DNA of 64,000 nucleotides from Corticium candelabrum (Eukaryota > Porifera > Homoscleromorpha > Homosclerophorida > Plakinidae), in NCBI RefSeq assembly GCF_963422355.1, contig NC_085094.1, forward strand, positions 4,734,740 through 4,798,739. Reading direction: 5' to 3'. The notes beneath the pieces were generated by a model. The model was not told where the DNA came from. It worked only from the letters and a program-made list of their open reading frames with translations, and did no database searches. Below, piece by piece: positions 52,376 to 63,182 of this stretch. The stretch's first letter is position 1; the number at the start of each line of letters is the position of its first letter. Both the position numbers and the translations under genes were made by a program.

Positions 52376-53223
52376 ATCAGAGTAAACTATATGATATTTA
52401 ATTAATACCAATCGAGAGGTGACATGCTAATTATGAGAGACAACATAGGTAATAATGATCTGATTTGCTACTGGGAGTAGTGGACTGTTTGGGTATCGGC
52501 TGTGTTCTCCTACCGAGTTTGCAGTTTTTGGACTGTAGTGTTGTGCCTGGATCCTGTAGTTGTGTTGCACATGAACGATAACATTGCTAGGTTGCTACTT
52601 TCTCTCTGTAGCAGGAAGACGTCGTGCATGGCATTGAGGTGCACCCAATATATAGAAATATCTTGTATGTAGTACATGTACATGTCATGCAGCTTCTTTC
52701 ATTCTATTGACTGGACATGGACAACTAGACAAAGGACATACCAGCTATTGTAAGGCATAGCTCCCTCATTACATGATCATGGATGTCTTCATATGAAATC
52801 CAATCCACTTGATGGGTGTGGAGCTGTTTGCTTCTATTCCCTCTACTCAATTTTGCTGATTATATTTAGACAAATCAATTAATATCAATTACGTAAATCA
52901 TTACTTAGCTAAAGTATTAGGGAACGGTTTTAGGCTCCAGACTCTAGATCTGAGAGTGCTTTGTATGTTCTTTCGAATTTCAGCCTGAAAGACTTACATT
53001 GTAGGCTAGTGGGAACTGGACGTCGACGGATTTTTTGTTACATAGAAATCAGACGAGTCTTAACTTAATTAACGCATCCTAATATGAAATCGTCTAGCAT
53101 CAACTTCAAGATGACAGCCGTGTGGTTTCCCGGATGTACATCAACATTCTGTGTTCTACCTCTGTACAGTGTACCTGTAACCAGCTATCTTTACAGAACG
53201 TTTTTGAGCGTCTCACAGTTCGT
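52376..53223. other. Intergenic stretch between convergent genes
   Basis: This lies between the plus-strand Dab-like gene and the minus-strand inhibitor gene, so it should hold both 3' untranslated regions. No coding region recognised. Confidence 0.5.
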
Positions 53224-53596
53224 CTATGCCAGGCGCGGAGGTCTGATGATGACGCCATCTTTATCCACGAACAGACGAAGGCGAGTCGGACAGTAGTCTT
53301 CGGGAACGAATTCATCAGGACCTATGATTTCTACCTGTGGGTAAAGAGAAAACGTAGATGCAATGCTCATAACTCTAGCACCTTTAGTACATGTTGTCAC
53401 CACTTACAATCTGCACGACACCTGGAAAATCCCTCGGAAGGGTCTCTTTCAGATTGGTTGCGACCTGTAGACAGGGTACTTAGTAAATAGATCGAGGTTT
53501 AGCACTGTGTACAACTGCAAGCTAAAAAACCTGGCCAACGAGATAGGAGAAATCGGGATGATTGTCCATGTTGTAGATCACTTCCGGTGACAAACC
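53224..53596 (-). CDS. Potato inhibitor I-like serine protease inhibitor
   Basis: Three minus-strand exons, 53531-53596, 53408-53464 and 53224-53334, join in phase 0. They encode about 77 residues ending in TAG. The fold signature is clear: SYLVGQVATNLKETLPRDFP (the WPELVGK-helix part of the family, with Tyr for the usual Trp), a strand VVQIVEIIG, the binding-loop region DEFVPEDYCPTRL, and the closing RLFVDKDGVIIRPPRLA, equivalent to the RVRIFVD-x-V-x-PRxG end of potato inhibitor I/eglin proteins. Those proteins have about 70 residues and block serine proteases through the loop before the Arg-rich strand. If MDNHPDF in the first exon is the start, the protein is about 68 residues and cytosolic; an upstream exon with a signal peptide is also possible and was not found. 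The first donor (CAG|GTTTTT) is weak. Confidence 0.72.
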
Positions 53597-54398
53597 CTGT
53601 GAAAGTACTAATAAATATCAAACGGGACAAAGTTTGCGCGAGACAGTAACCAGGGGCGTAGCGTGGCATGGGTTATTAATTATGAGCTCCATCCTATCAT
53701 TTGTAGGCGTGGTATACGTGTAAGGACCAAATCTGTATATAGTATATACACCACCCTTGATCAGCCACTGATTCTACCATAAACAGTCAATTTAATTAAT
53801 TTAAAAGCCAACAAAGTGGGCTTGTCTATAGAAGTAGGCGTGCCCCATTTCTCTCAACCCCTGCAGTACACTGTACGTGTAGTATCGTGTAGTATCAAGA
53901 AAAACAAACTGGATAGTAAACAAGACGAATTGCGAATAACTTACGCTTGCACAGATGGATAGACGAGGCTAGTCTTGCAGACTCTAATCACCGGTACACT
54001 GCAGAGGCCAGAGATACGGCTCGGCTCTGTTATCCGCGTTTGGTATGTTCAATTTCTAGTCAATCATTATGCTGGTGGGGCTGTCTTCGACTTCCCTTGC
54101 AGTCCTAGACTCTTGCAGAGTGTACAACCAGCAGTAACTACTAAGAAGTAGACCAGCGCCGCACTTTCGCCATTCCCGAATGAGGATTGAACATATCAGG
54201 ATTAGACATCCGGAAATGACGACGGCGAGACTGTACTAGACAGTTTTAGTTCCGGGGATTTAGCAGTACCGGTGACTGCATTTCCGAATGCGCTGCCATC
54301 CACGTGAACCACTGCAGTAGTCTGAGCCTATTACTAGTCTCACGTACAGTTGGACAATGCATGCATTTACTCTCTTCCTGATAGATCTGGCCCCATAG

Positions 54399-54477
54399 TA
54401 GGCTCAAGTGTCCAGCCGGCCATCTCCCCGGTGGAGGAGAAAGGACGGGGAAATGAACGGCTGGACACTCAAGCCTA
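54399..54477. repeat. Hairpin inverted repeat
   Basis: TAGGCTCAAGTGTCCAGCCG at 54399-54418 is the near-perfect reverse complement of 54458-54477. Weaker pairing extends outward (TCTGGCCCC with GGGTCAGA). The loop holds a second GC-rich pairing (CTCCCCGG and GGACGGGG). Confidence 0.82.
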
Positions 54478-54606
54478 GGGTCAGAGGGAAATGAAACAAA
54501 AATGAGTTTTGTGTGTAGTGTTAGGTAGGGAAAGTCTTAACTAAATACCATGTGTCTTCTCATTGTACAGACTAGATTAGTCAAGTAGCTCTTCTAATAA
54601 CTCTCA

Positions 54607-54612
54607 TTTATT
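54607..54612 (-). terminator. DNALI1 polyadenylation signal AATAAA
   Basis: On the minus strand a canonical hexamer lies 28 bp beyond the stop codon of DNALI1. Confidence 0.55.
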
Positions 54613-54640
54613 GCTTGTATGGCATTTCGGTAACTGGTAT

Positions 54641-57600
54641 TTATTGCTTTTTGGATGAAGCAAGAATGGCTGAGAGCTCATTCCTCTGATACTGAACTTG
54701 TTTCTTGAGACGCTCTATCTCTTCTGCTCGTTTGCTTTCTTCTGACATTTGTCGTCTCTTTTGAAGTTTTCCTGTTGTCTCCGAGTCTGTCTTTAGCTCT
54801 TTTATCTTCTGTCTTATTTCCTGTTTTTGTTCCTCAAGCTTCTGCACCGTTTTCTCAAAGTTTTCTATTCTCTGTTTTGCTAGCAGGGCTTTTCGTGCAC
54901 CAAACGCCATGTTGCTTTCATACACCTCTTGGTAGCCAGTTATGGTTGTCTGAAGCTCTTCACGTATTCTGTGTGGTTGAAACAATGCATTGTAAGACTG
55001 TTTTGTGGTAGACAAGTCGGACAAACAGACAACAGACAGGCAAACTAGCAATTAAAACAGACGGACAAACAAGAGATTTATTATTTTTATGTTGACTCAA
55101 ACCGCAAAGTATACACAGTGTCACTCTAGAGCTATACTAGGCAGTTGTAAATTTGATATGATGTAACATATGTGGAGACAGACAGAGAGAGAGGCCAGCA
55201 CAGACAAAGAAACGGATAGATGGACAGACAGACAAACGGACAGACAATCAGCAAACAAATGAACGCAGTAACATATCGACAAATGACACAAACACCAACA
55301 GACAGACAGACGGACTAGTCCAGTTGTAGTCATTTTAGTTTTCTGCAGCTGCAGAAATGTATGATACTTTTAGTTTGATGTCAGAAATAAGTGGCGACAA
55401 ACAGACAGACAGACAGACTCAGGACCGTAATGGTCCTGTTGTGTTAGCGTTAGGTTGCTCATGATGTAAACGTTTGATTTAATGGAAAATATATGTATTG
55501 AGACAGACAGACACACAGACAGACACACAGACAGACAGTCAGAGTCTTTAAAGCCTAACTACTGCAGTAACTGGAGACAATGTACAGACTGACTATCTGA
55601 AGAATGATGAATAGACTCAAACACACTATTGAGTGTTCTATAAACAGAGAAACACAGAAATACAGAATCAGACATTGTAGACATCTTGTAAGCAGAAAAG
55701 ACGATAGGCATGGAATATTCATGTACAAATTAAGTTGCACATACCACGGTAACACTAATAATTGCACAGATACAGGAAGACAGACTTACAAGTGAAAGGC
55801 AGATATGCTGCAGAAAAAAGAAACTAAAACTAATTTAACTCACTTTCCCAGTAGCATTCCCCTCTCTGCGCAGCTTATAGTGACTTGTCTAATCAACTCA
55901 TCAAAGCATTGTGAGTACAATTCTCTTCTGATCAAACACAGACCCGTCTCCCTAGCATGTAGTTCTCGCAATCTAACATCAAGCTCCTCCTAAAACGCAC
56001 GTATTTATTAGTAATAAGTTCACCAGGAGCCAATTAATTAATAAGCAAAAGTATGACGAACTTTAGTTTTGTAAAAAGCAATTTTGCCCGTTTTTAGTAT
56101 GACTAAACTCTGAAGTCTATTTCTGAGTTTTGTGTGCATACTGTATGTACAGAGGAAAGAATGTCGAAACGAACAAAGAGTTTAGACCCGAATTAGTACA
56201 TTTCTGTGATGACTGCATGTACTCTGGCTAGTGCTTTTGGTTTACTTTATAGTCTACTAATGATTATTGTCTGTCAGTTAATATTTATACTGCAATCATG
56301 TATGAAGTGATGCATATTTGATTACTGCTAATTAATTAGTGTCACTTTGTGTTGCACAAGCTTTGGGTACAGGTATGCACCAATTCACTGACCCCCCACA
56401 TTTCTTAATTAGATCATCTGTAACAAGCACTTGAACATAGAAACGCTGTAAATTATGTAAGTACACACATGTAGTACTGGTACAAGCTATAGGTCTAGGC
56501 AATAACTACAAAGTTGCCAACTAGGAATACTGAAAATGCGTGAGATCTCAGATTTTCATTAGTAACTATATCTGCGTATGGGCGTGGCCACAAACAACTA
56601 AATACTTGATGTTTTTACAAACAGTAAACTATATTGCTGGGTGTTCACTGTTGGTCGCTACCTTGAGATCGTGTGGCGTAATGTTCCCCTAATTGCATAT
56701 GTATCGCGAGCTGCAATATACGGGACTATTGTATGCGTCCTCGATTTCCAGACTAGATTTTACAGTTTTAGTTACTATCAGACACTACAGATTTTTGCGT
56801 AATCTACGGTGTGTAGCTACAGGTTCACTGTACATGTCTGCCTGGATCTAGTTCCAACAATCTAGAAGTTGCGTAAGATCTGGGTTTCTTGCGTGTGAGT
56901 TGGCAACTCTGTAACTAATGTGTATGGTAGCGTTGGTGTGTATCGATTTTTACACCAAATCTCTGCGCTTGCTTTGGAGCAGGTCCATGACTACTCAAAT
57001 TTGTCATTGCAGTGCATGGGGCCCCTCTCGAGGGACCGACCCTGCGTATAATTTTTCGATGACGCCCATTCCAGTTCATTCGAACGAACGCCCACACCAG
57101 TCCCGTTTAGACTCTAGCTAGGTGTCGTTGCCCTCCGCAACGCTTCCATACGTACTACTCTAAGCTTCAAATGCCTAGATAAAGCAAATTTGTAGCCTCG
57201 GCCTCCCAGACCCGTGTAGCGCCGATTTTTTAAAAAGCGTTTTGAATCAACGCTACACGGGTCTGGGAGGCCGAGGCTAAGAAATTTGCGGCAACTACAA
57301 TGACAGCACAGCCAATCAGCATGCATTCCTTCAAGCGAGTGTTACCTCAAGGTTGGCAACGTCTGTGGTGGTTGCCGGTACGGAGCATACTTTTTGTACC
57401 CACATCTCTCCGTCTTTCTTCCATTCTCTTGGTGGCAGAAGAGAGTTGAGCAGCTCAATGTTGTCGCACGGACTTTCGGAGTCACCAGCGACTGGAGCTC
57501 TTCCCGCGACGACACCAGCTAGGTGGTGCGAAAGCGCTGAGATCGCAGATGTAGCGTTTAGTCCTGCAGTAGCTAGATTTGTTTCAATCGAAGGTTTAGT

Positions 57601-57743
57601 CTGAAAGCAGTACATCAGTTTGATAGATTGTAGTTACGTAACAAGTTTTGTTGAGATTGTTGTGTGACCTGTTGGTTTCCGGTTGTCGTGCTGATGAGAA
57701 TTGGGTTGTAATATTTGACAAGAGATGACGGAATTTGAAACAT
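54641..57743 (-). CDS. DNALI1: Axonemal dynein light intermediate chain (p28)
   Basis: Four minus-strand exons, 57669-57743, 57346-57600, 55844-55989 and 54641-54968, join in phases 0, 0 and 2 to 267 residues; human DNALI1 has about 258. Exon 1 reads MFQIPSSLVKYYNPILIST, like the conserved DSLLKYDTPVLVS start of the family. Exon 2 holds LLNSLLPPREWKKDGEMWVQ and the SVPATTTDVANLE block. Exon 3 has the hallmark ARETGLCLIRRELYSQCFDE and IRQVTISCAERG. Exon 4 has ITGYQEVYESNMAFGARKAL and then a long coiled coil (~200-260) ending SSKKQ. The protein is part of inner-arm dyneins of motile cilia and flagella, which fits an animal with ciliated cells or sperm. Introns hold a 29-bp-arm hairpin and GACA repeats. 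Confidence 0.93.
57184..57290. mobile_element. Perfect fold-back hairpin element in DNALI1 intron
   Basis: The 29-bp arm 57193-57221 (TAGCCTCGGCCTCCCAGACC and CGTGTAGCG) is perfectly inverted at 57251-57279, with a 29-bp loop. GCAAATTTG and GAAATTTG at the outer edges look like a target duplication of 8-10 bp with one difference. The TAGCCTCG start is shared with the hairpin at 51479. Confidence 0.82.
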
Positions 57744-58659
<916 letters not shown>

Positions 58660-61600
58660 TCAATGTTCCACACTACACTTCAAATTCAGTACATGCACAT
58701 GCGTGACAGCTGCGTCTCTTGCACGGAGCGTGCATGTTATGATAACCACGTTATTTCTCAATTCTGCATATAGCGCTAATATATTAAATTCTTCAGATGT
58801 ATACTGTGTCCCATTATCCGAAACCACACATTCTGGAACTCCATGTCTAGAGAATATAGCTTTTAATTGTTTGATGATATGAACTGATGTCATGCTTCGA
58901 ACTTCAACAACTTCTGTGTAACGAGAAAAATAGTCTATTACAAGAAGATAGTGCGATCCTTTGAATTAAAAAAGATCTGTTCCAATCTTTTGCCAAGGCA
59001 ATAAAGGTAAAGGTGTTGTAATTAATGGCTCTATGTGATTACGTCTTTCTCTCGAACATACAGGACAGAAAAAAACATACTCCTTTAGCTCCTTACTCAT
59101 ACCTGGCCACCATATCGCAGCTTTAGCTCTTTCTCTACACTTTACAATGCCTTGATGTCCTTCATGAATTCTCTCAATCATTTCTCTTCTTAGTTTGTCG
59201 GGAATTATCAATCGTGATCCTCTTACCAATATATCTCTTTGCGCAGTTATCTCCGAAGACAATGCAGCAAACTTCTTCAATTCTCCATGCAGATTTCTTT
59301 TCTCTGGCCAACCATCATCTGTAAACCTTCTTACTTGTTGGCGTAACCAATCTTCTTTTTGCATTTGCCGAACTTGTTCTAATCTTTTATCACTGGCAGG
59401 AATATGATCCATAACTTGGTTAACCCACGTTTCGACTATTTCTACAAAATCGTGATCAATCTCTGTAGGTTCATCGACTGGATACCTAGAAAGAGTGTCC
59501 GCCGTTCCTAGTTCTTTTCCTGGTACATAGTCTATCTTGTATTCATATCGCATCAGTCTCATTCTAAATCTCTGAATTCGTGGTGGTAGTTCATCCAATT
59601 CTTTTCGTCCGAACAAAGTCAACAACGGTTTATGATCCATTAATAACGTGAAAGTCTTGCCTACAAGATAACATGAAAACTTTTCACAAGCCCACACTGA
59701 AGATAAAGATTCTTTTTCAATTTGAGCATATTTTCTTTCACACGGTGTTAACGAACGTGATGCATGTGCTATGGCTCTCCAAATTCCGTTGCTCTGTTTT
59801 TGTTCAATCACTGCTCCTAGTCCTACCGAAGAAGCATCTGAAGCAACTCTCGTTTCTCTCTCTGGATTACAGACTGCTAGTACGGGGGCTTCGCTTAATC
59901 TCTTCTTGATTTCTGCTACCGCTTTCCTTTGTCTATCATCCCAGATCCAAGCATTCCGACCACACAATAATGCTCTGAGAGGTTCGGTCAACGTTGCTAA
60001 TCCTTTACAAACTTACTTTGTTGGTTGACCATTCCCAAAAAACTCCTAATGTCAGTTCTGTTTCTTGGTTCTTTTAAATTCAGAATTGCTGAAACTTTGT
60101 CTGGATCTGAACTAATTCCATGTGAATCAATTACATGACCCAAGAATTTTATTCTTCGTTTTGAGAACAGACACTTTTCCTTGTTCAAAGTAACTCAGCT
60201 TCCTGCAATCTTCCTAACACCGCTTCCAACCTACAATCATGCTTTTGTTAATTAGTACCGAATACCAAAATATCGTCCATTAAACAGATAAGCCCTTTCA
60301 AGTTCTCCAAAATTTGTGAAATCCTCTTTTGAAATACTTCTGGAGCTGAAGTAATCCCAAAAGGTAAACGTTTGAAAAAATATCTACCAAATGGTGTGAT
60401 AAATGTCGTTAATGGTGCACACTCTTGTGTCAATAGAATTTGCCAATAACCTGAGTTTGCGTCAAGTTTTGAAAATACCACAGCATTTTCCAACTGAGCT
60501 AACACGTGATCAACACTAGGCATAATGTGTCTCTCTCTCTCTTAACACACTTGTTCAACTGAGTTAAATCCACACAAATTCTCACCTTTCCATTCTGTTT
60601 AGGTACTACAACCATTCCTGCAACCCAATCTGTTGGCTCTTCCACTTTTTGAATGACATTATCTTTCTCCATCCTAACTAATTCTTCTTTTACCTTTGAC
60701 AATAGCGGTATAGGAATTCTTCTTGGAGTTGATAGAGCATATGGTTGTGCGTTCTCTTTCAGCTCTATTTTATACTTTCGCTTCATAACTCCTAACCCAC
60801 TAAACAATTTCGGATGTTTATCTATCATTTCGTGATCCACATCTACTTGATCAACTCTCGTGATTAGTTTCAAGGCTTTTATCGTAGGAAGTCCTACTAA
60901 TGGTTTCCTGAGACCTTTAATGACATACAGTTCCTCTTTAACTGATTGACTTCCTTTTTCTAATTTACATTTTATCTGTCCACATACTTCTAGTGGCTTC
61001 TGATTCGGTCCTTTCAGACAGCGTATAGACTTCTTCAACCTTGTTCCGAAAACATTTCTAGCTATATTTTCAGGAAGAACATTCACATCTGCTCCGGTGT
61101 CAATCTTAAAATTTATTGGAACTTCATCAACTAACAGTGTCACCGTCCAAGGCTCATGTTTACTACTACTATTTGTTGCTGACGAAATTTCCTTAGTAAT
61201 GCAATCAAGATACTGCTTCTCTGATACGTGTATTTTCGAAACCTTTTTCGTTTTGCACATTTGAGCAAAATGACCCATTCGACCACACTTCTTACATCTA
61301 CAGTCTTTAGCAGGACATTGACTCTTGCTGTGCTCTGGCACTTTTCCACATCTGTGGCAGCGTTTCCTACCCTTCGCTGGGAAAAATTTCCTTGCCGTTG
61401 TGTAACTTCCTAGTTTCTTATGGTTCTTCCAGACTTGATTAGACTTTACTCTAGCTACTTGCGTTGTTTCAGCAGAAGCTCTAATTACATCTTGTTGTTT
61501 CTTTACTGACTCCGATTGTCTTACCTTTGTCATTGCTTTTTCAAACGTTAACTCCGCATCAAGTTGAAGTTGCTCTGACAACTTTGCATCTCTCAGTCCA

Positions 61601-62032
61601 ACTACCAATCTGTCCCGAATCATTTCGTTAGTAAGTTCTCCATAACTACAATGTTCTACCAAACTGTATAACGAAGTAATAAATTCATCCACTGGTTCAC
61701 CTTCAAATTGAACTCTTTGATTAAACTTCGCGCGTTCGTAAATGATATTCCTTTTCTTCACAAAGAAGCTCGTCATAGTCTCTTTTACGGTCTTGTAGTC
61801 TTTCTTCTGCTCCTCGTTCAATCCTAACGTCTGCAGCACATCCTCTGCCTTGTCACCCATAGAATAGATCAACGTACTTACTTGTGTCTCGTCTGTCTTC
61901 TCTGCTAATCCTGATGCTTGTCGAAATCTTTCAAATCTTCTTATCCAGCGTTCCCAGTCCTCCGGTTTGCTGAAGTCAAATTGCATCGGTATTTGCAACT
62001 GTGACTGTGCCATACCTTAACTCCTGACACCA
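58660..62032 (-). mobile_element. Ty3/gypsy-type LTR retrotransposon, damaged and 3'-truncated
   Basis: The minus strand reads in order: Gag (from ATG at 62013), two CCHC knuckles (C-x2-C-x5-H-x4-C and C-x2-C-x4-H-x4-C, about residues 220-255), an aspartic protease with DTGAD, reverse transcriptase with LMDDILVFG, RNase H (SDASSVGLGAV), an integrase zinc finger (H-x3-H, C-x2-C) and a partial integrase core with VSDNGTQY. The domain order protease-RT-RNase H-integrase places it in Ty3/gypsy. The single long frame is broken several times: a dinucleotide-run length change near 60529-60542, a stop near 60248, a frame change near 60190, a one-base loss near 59991 and a stop near 58966. The integrase core ends abruptly around 58,790 without its third catalytic residue, and no 3' LTR is seen. 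It is described here as a nonfunctional relic. Confidence 0.9.
62015..62032 (-). other. Probable primer-binding site of the retrotransposon
   Basis: Immediately inside the LTR the minus strand reads TGGTGTCAGGAGTTAAGG, beginning with the TGG that pairs with the CCA end of a tRNA. The priming tRNA is not identified. Confidence 0.65.
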
Positions 62033-62242
62033 TGTAGCGTTATCGGGTTCGTATTAAGGCACCAGACACGTATTACAATTGCCGTTAGGACACAACGTAA
62101 GAATACAGACTATATATATACACACTAGTTACACCCCAACCGGTGAATACGTCTAGAATGACTCACTCTCTACGCATGCTCATTCATGTACTCGCGTGAC
62201 ATCATAGTAACTAATAATAGTATCATACTCAGTCACACTACA
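62033..62242 (-). repeat. 5' LTR of the Ty3/gypsy element
   Basis: A 210-bp segment begins TGTAG and ends CTACA on both strands, the inverted TG...CA ends expected of an LTR, and abuts the primer-binding site. A TATATATATA tract near 62111-62120 could be its TATA region. Only this one LTR is present. Confidence 0.75.
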
Positions 62243-62858
62243 CAAAACGTACGACAAACATACAGCCCTTTTAGTGTAGCCTAGAGATGTGCATATGTCA
62301 TTCGCATTCTAGTTCACGGCAGCGGCGGTTGAGCAAGTCTACATTTGCGTCTTTGATTCTTTATGAACATCTTTACCATTTTCCATTTTGAGATAACTTG
62401 CCGCTAGATGAAGATGGCTCGAGATCTTTCTTCGGTCTCTTTCTGTTGCACATGCCTGTTCACTCTGGTACAGTATTCCGTGTTTTTGTGATATCTTTGT
62501 CCTAGACGTTGGCGGTTCTCTTGAAGTAATCTGGATATCTTAGTACATGTGAATTGAGTATCATCGTGCTTACGAATGACAGTATTTTGTTTGTTTGTTT
62601 GTTTGTATATTTATTTGTGTGTCAATGTGCATGGACGTATGTTAATTAATTAATTCAAGCGAAGGTTATGGGGTGCTGTTCGGTGCATGCACCTGAACGT
62701 GCATTTGGTGCACCTGTCAACAATTATTTATTATCAACAGAACCTTTTAACTGTTAATGGGCTCACGTGCACGTATATAAGTTTGAGTAGTTCACGAACG
62801 ACGTCACTTCAAGTCTTGTGTATACTCACGTACTGTCCGACATCTACCTTTAGGAATT
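62243..62858. other. Intergenic stretch upstream of the GPCR copies
   Basis: No gene recognised. A (TTTG)n tract occurs near 62590-62605, and several (TTAA)n runs are present. Confidence 0.45.
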
Positions 62859-63150
62859 CAACCGTTTGTGAACATTTCTATGCAGAACGAATTTTAGCCG
62901 TGACGGTGAACGAATCTTCAGTCTTGCTCGACAGCACATCGCTCTATAAAGACAGCTAGTTTGAACACGACAGGCGGATCGTCGTCCGACCTTCTAGCCC
63001 TAGCTCGGCTTGTGCTCTGCAGACTTGTTTTCAACGTGTTCTCTAGCGTTGCCCTGCGTTTCGTACAATAATCAGTTATCACATCTCCAGTTTGGATATC
63101 TTTTCTGGATATCGTCAATCTGTGAGGTACACCTGACCTTGCACTCTCTC
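62859..63150 (+). pseudogene. Decayed 5' fragment of a GPCR gene
   Basis: The stretch aligns by eye with the first ~280 bp of the intact GPCR gene next to it. It shares GTTTGTGAACATTTCTATGCAG and GAACGAAT at the start, CGACAGCACATCGCTCTA, then GCTTGTGCTCTGCAGACT over the first transmembrane segment, ATAATCAGTTATC and GGATATCTTTT, and ACCTGACCTTGCACTC at the end. The frame stops after five codons (TAG) and has insertions and deletions. It is a partial tandem duplication that no longer codes. Confidence 0.7.
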
Positions 63151-63182
63151 TCTAGAAATCCAAGCGTTTGCGAAATATTTCT

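Larger units (their letters stand above)
53597..54640. other. Intergenic stretch, one hairpin repeat
   Basis: No gene assigned. It may contain the 5' end of the inhibitor gene. A polyadenylation signal for DNALI1 lies at its right end, and a fold-back repeat lies at 54399-54477. Confidence 0.45.
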
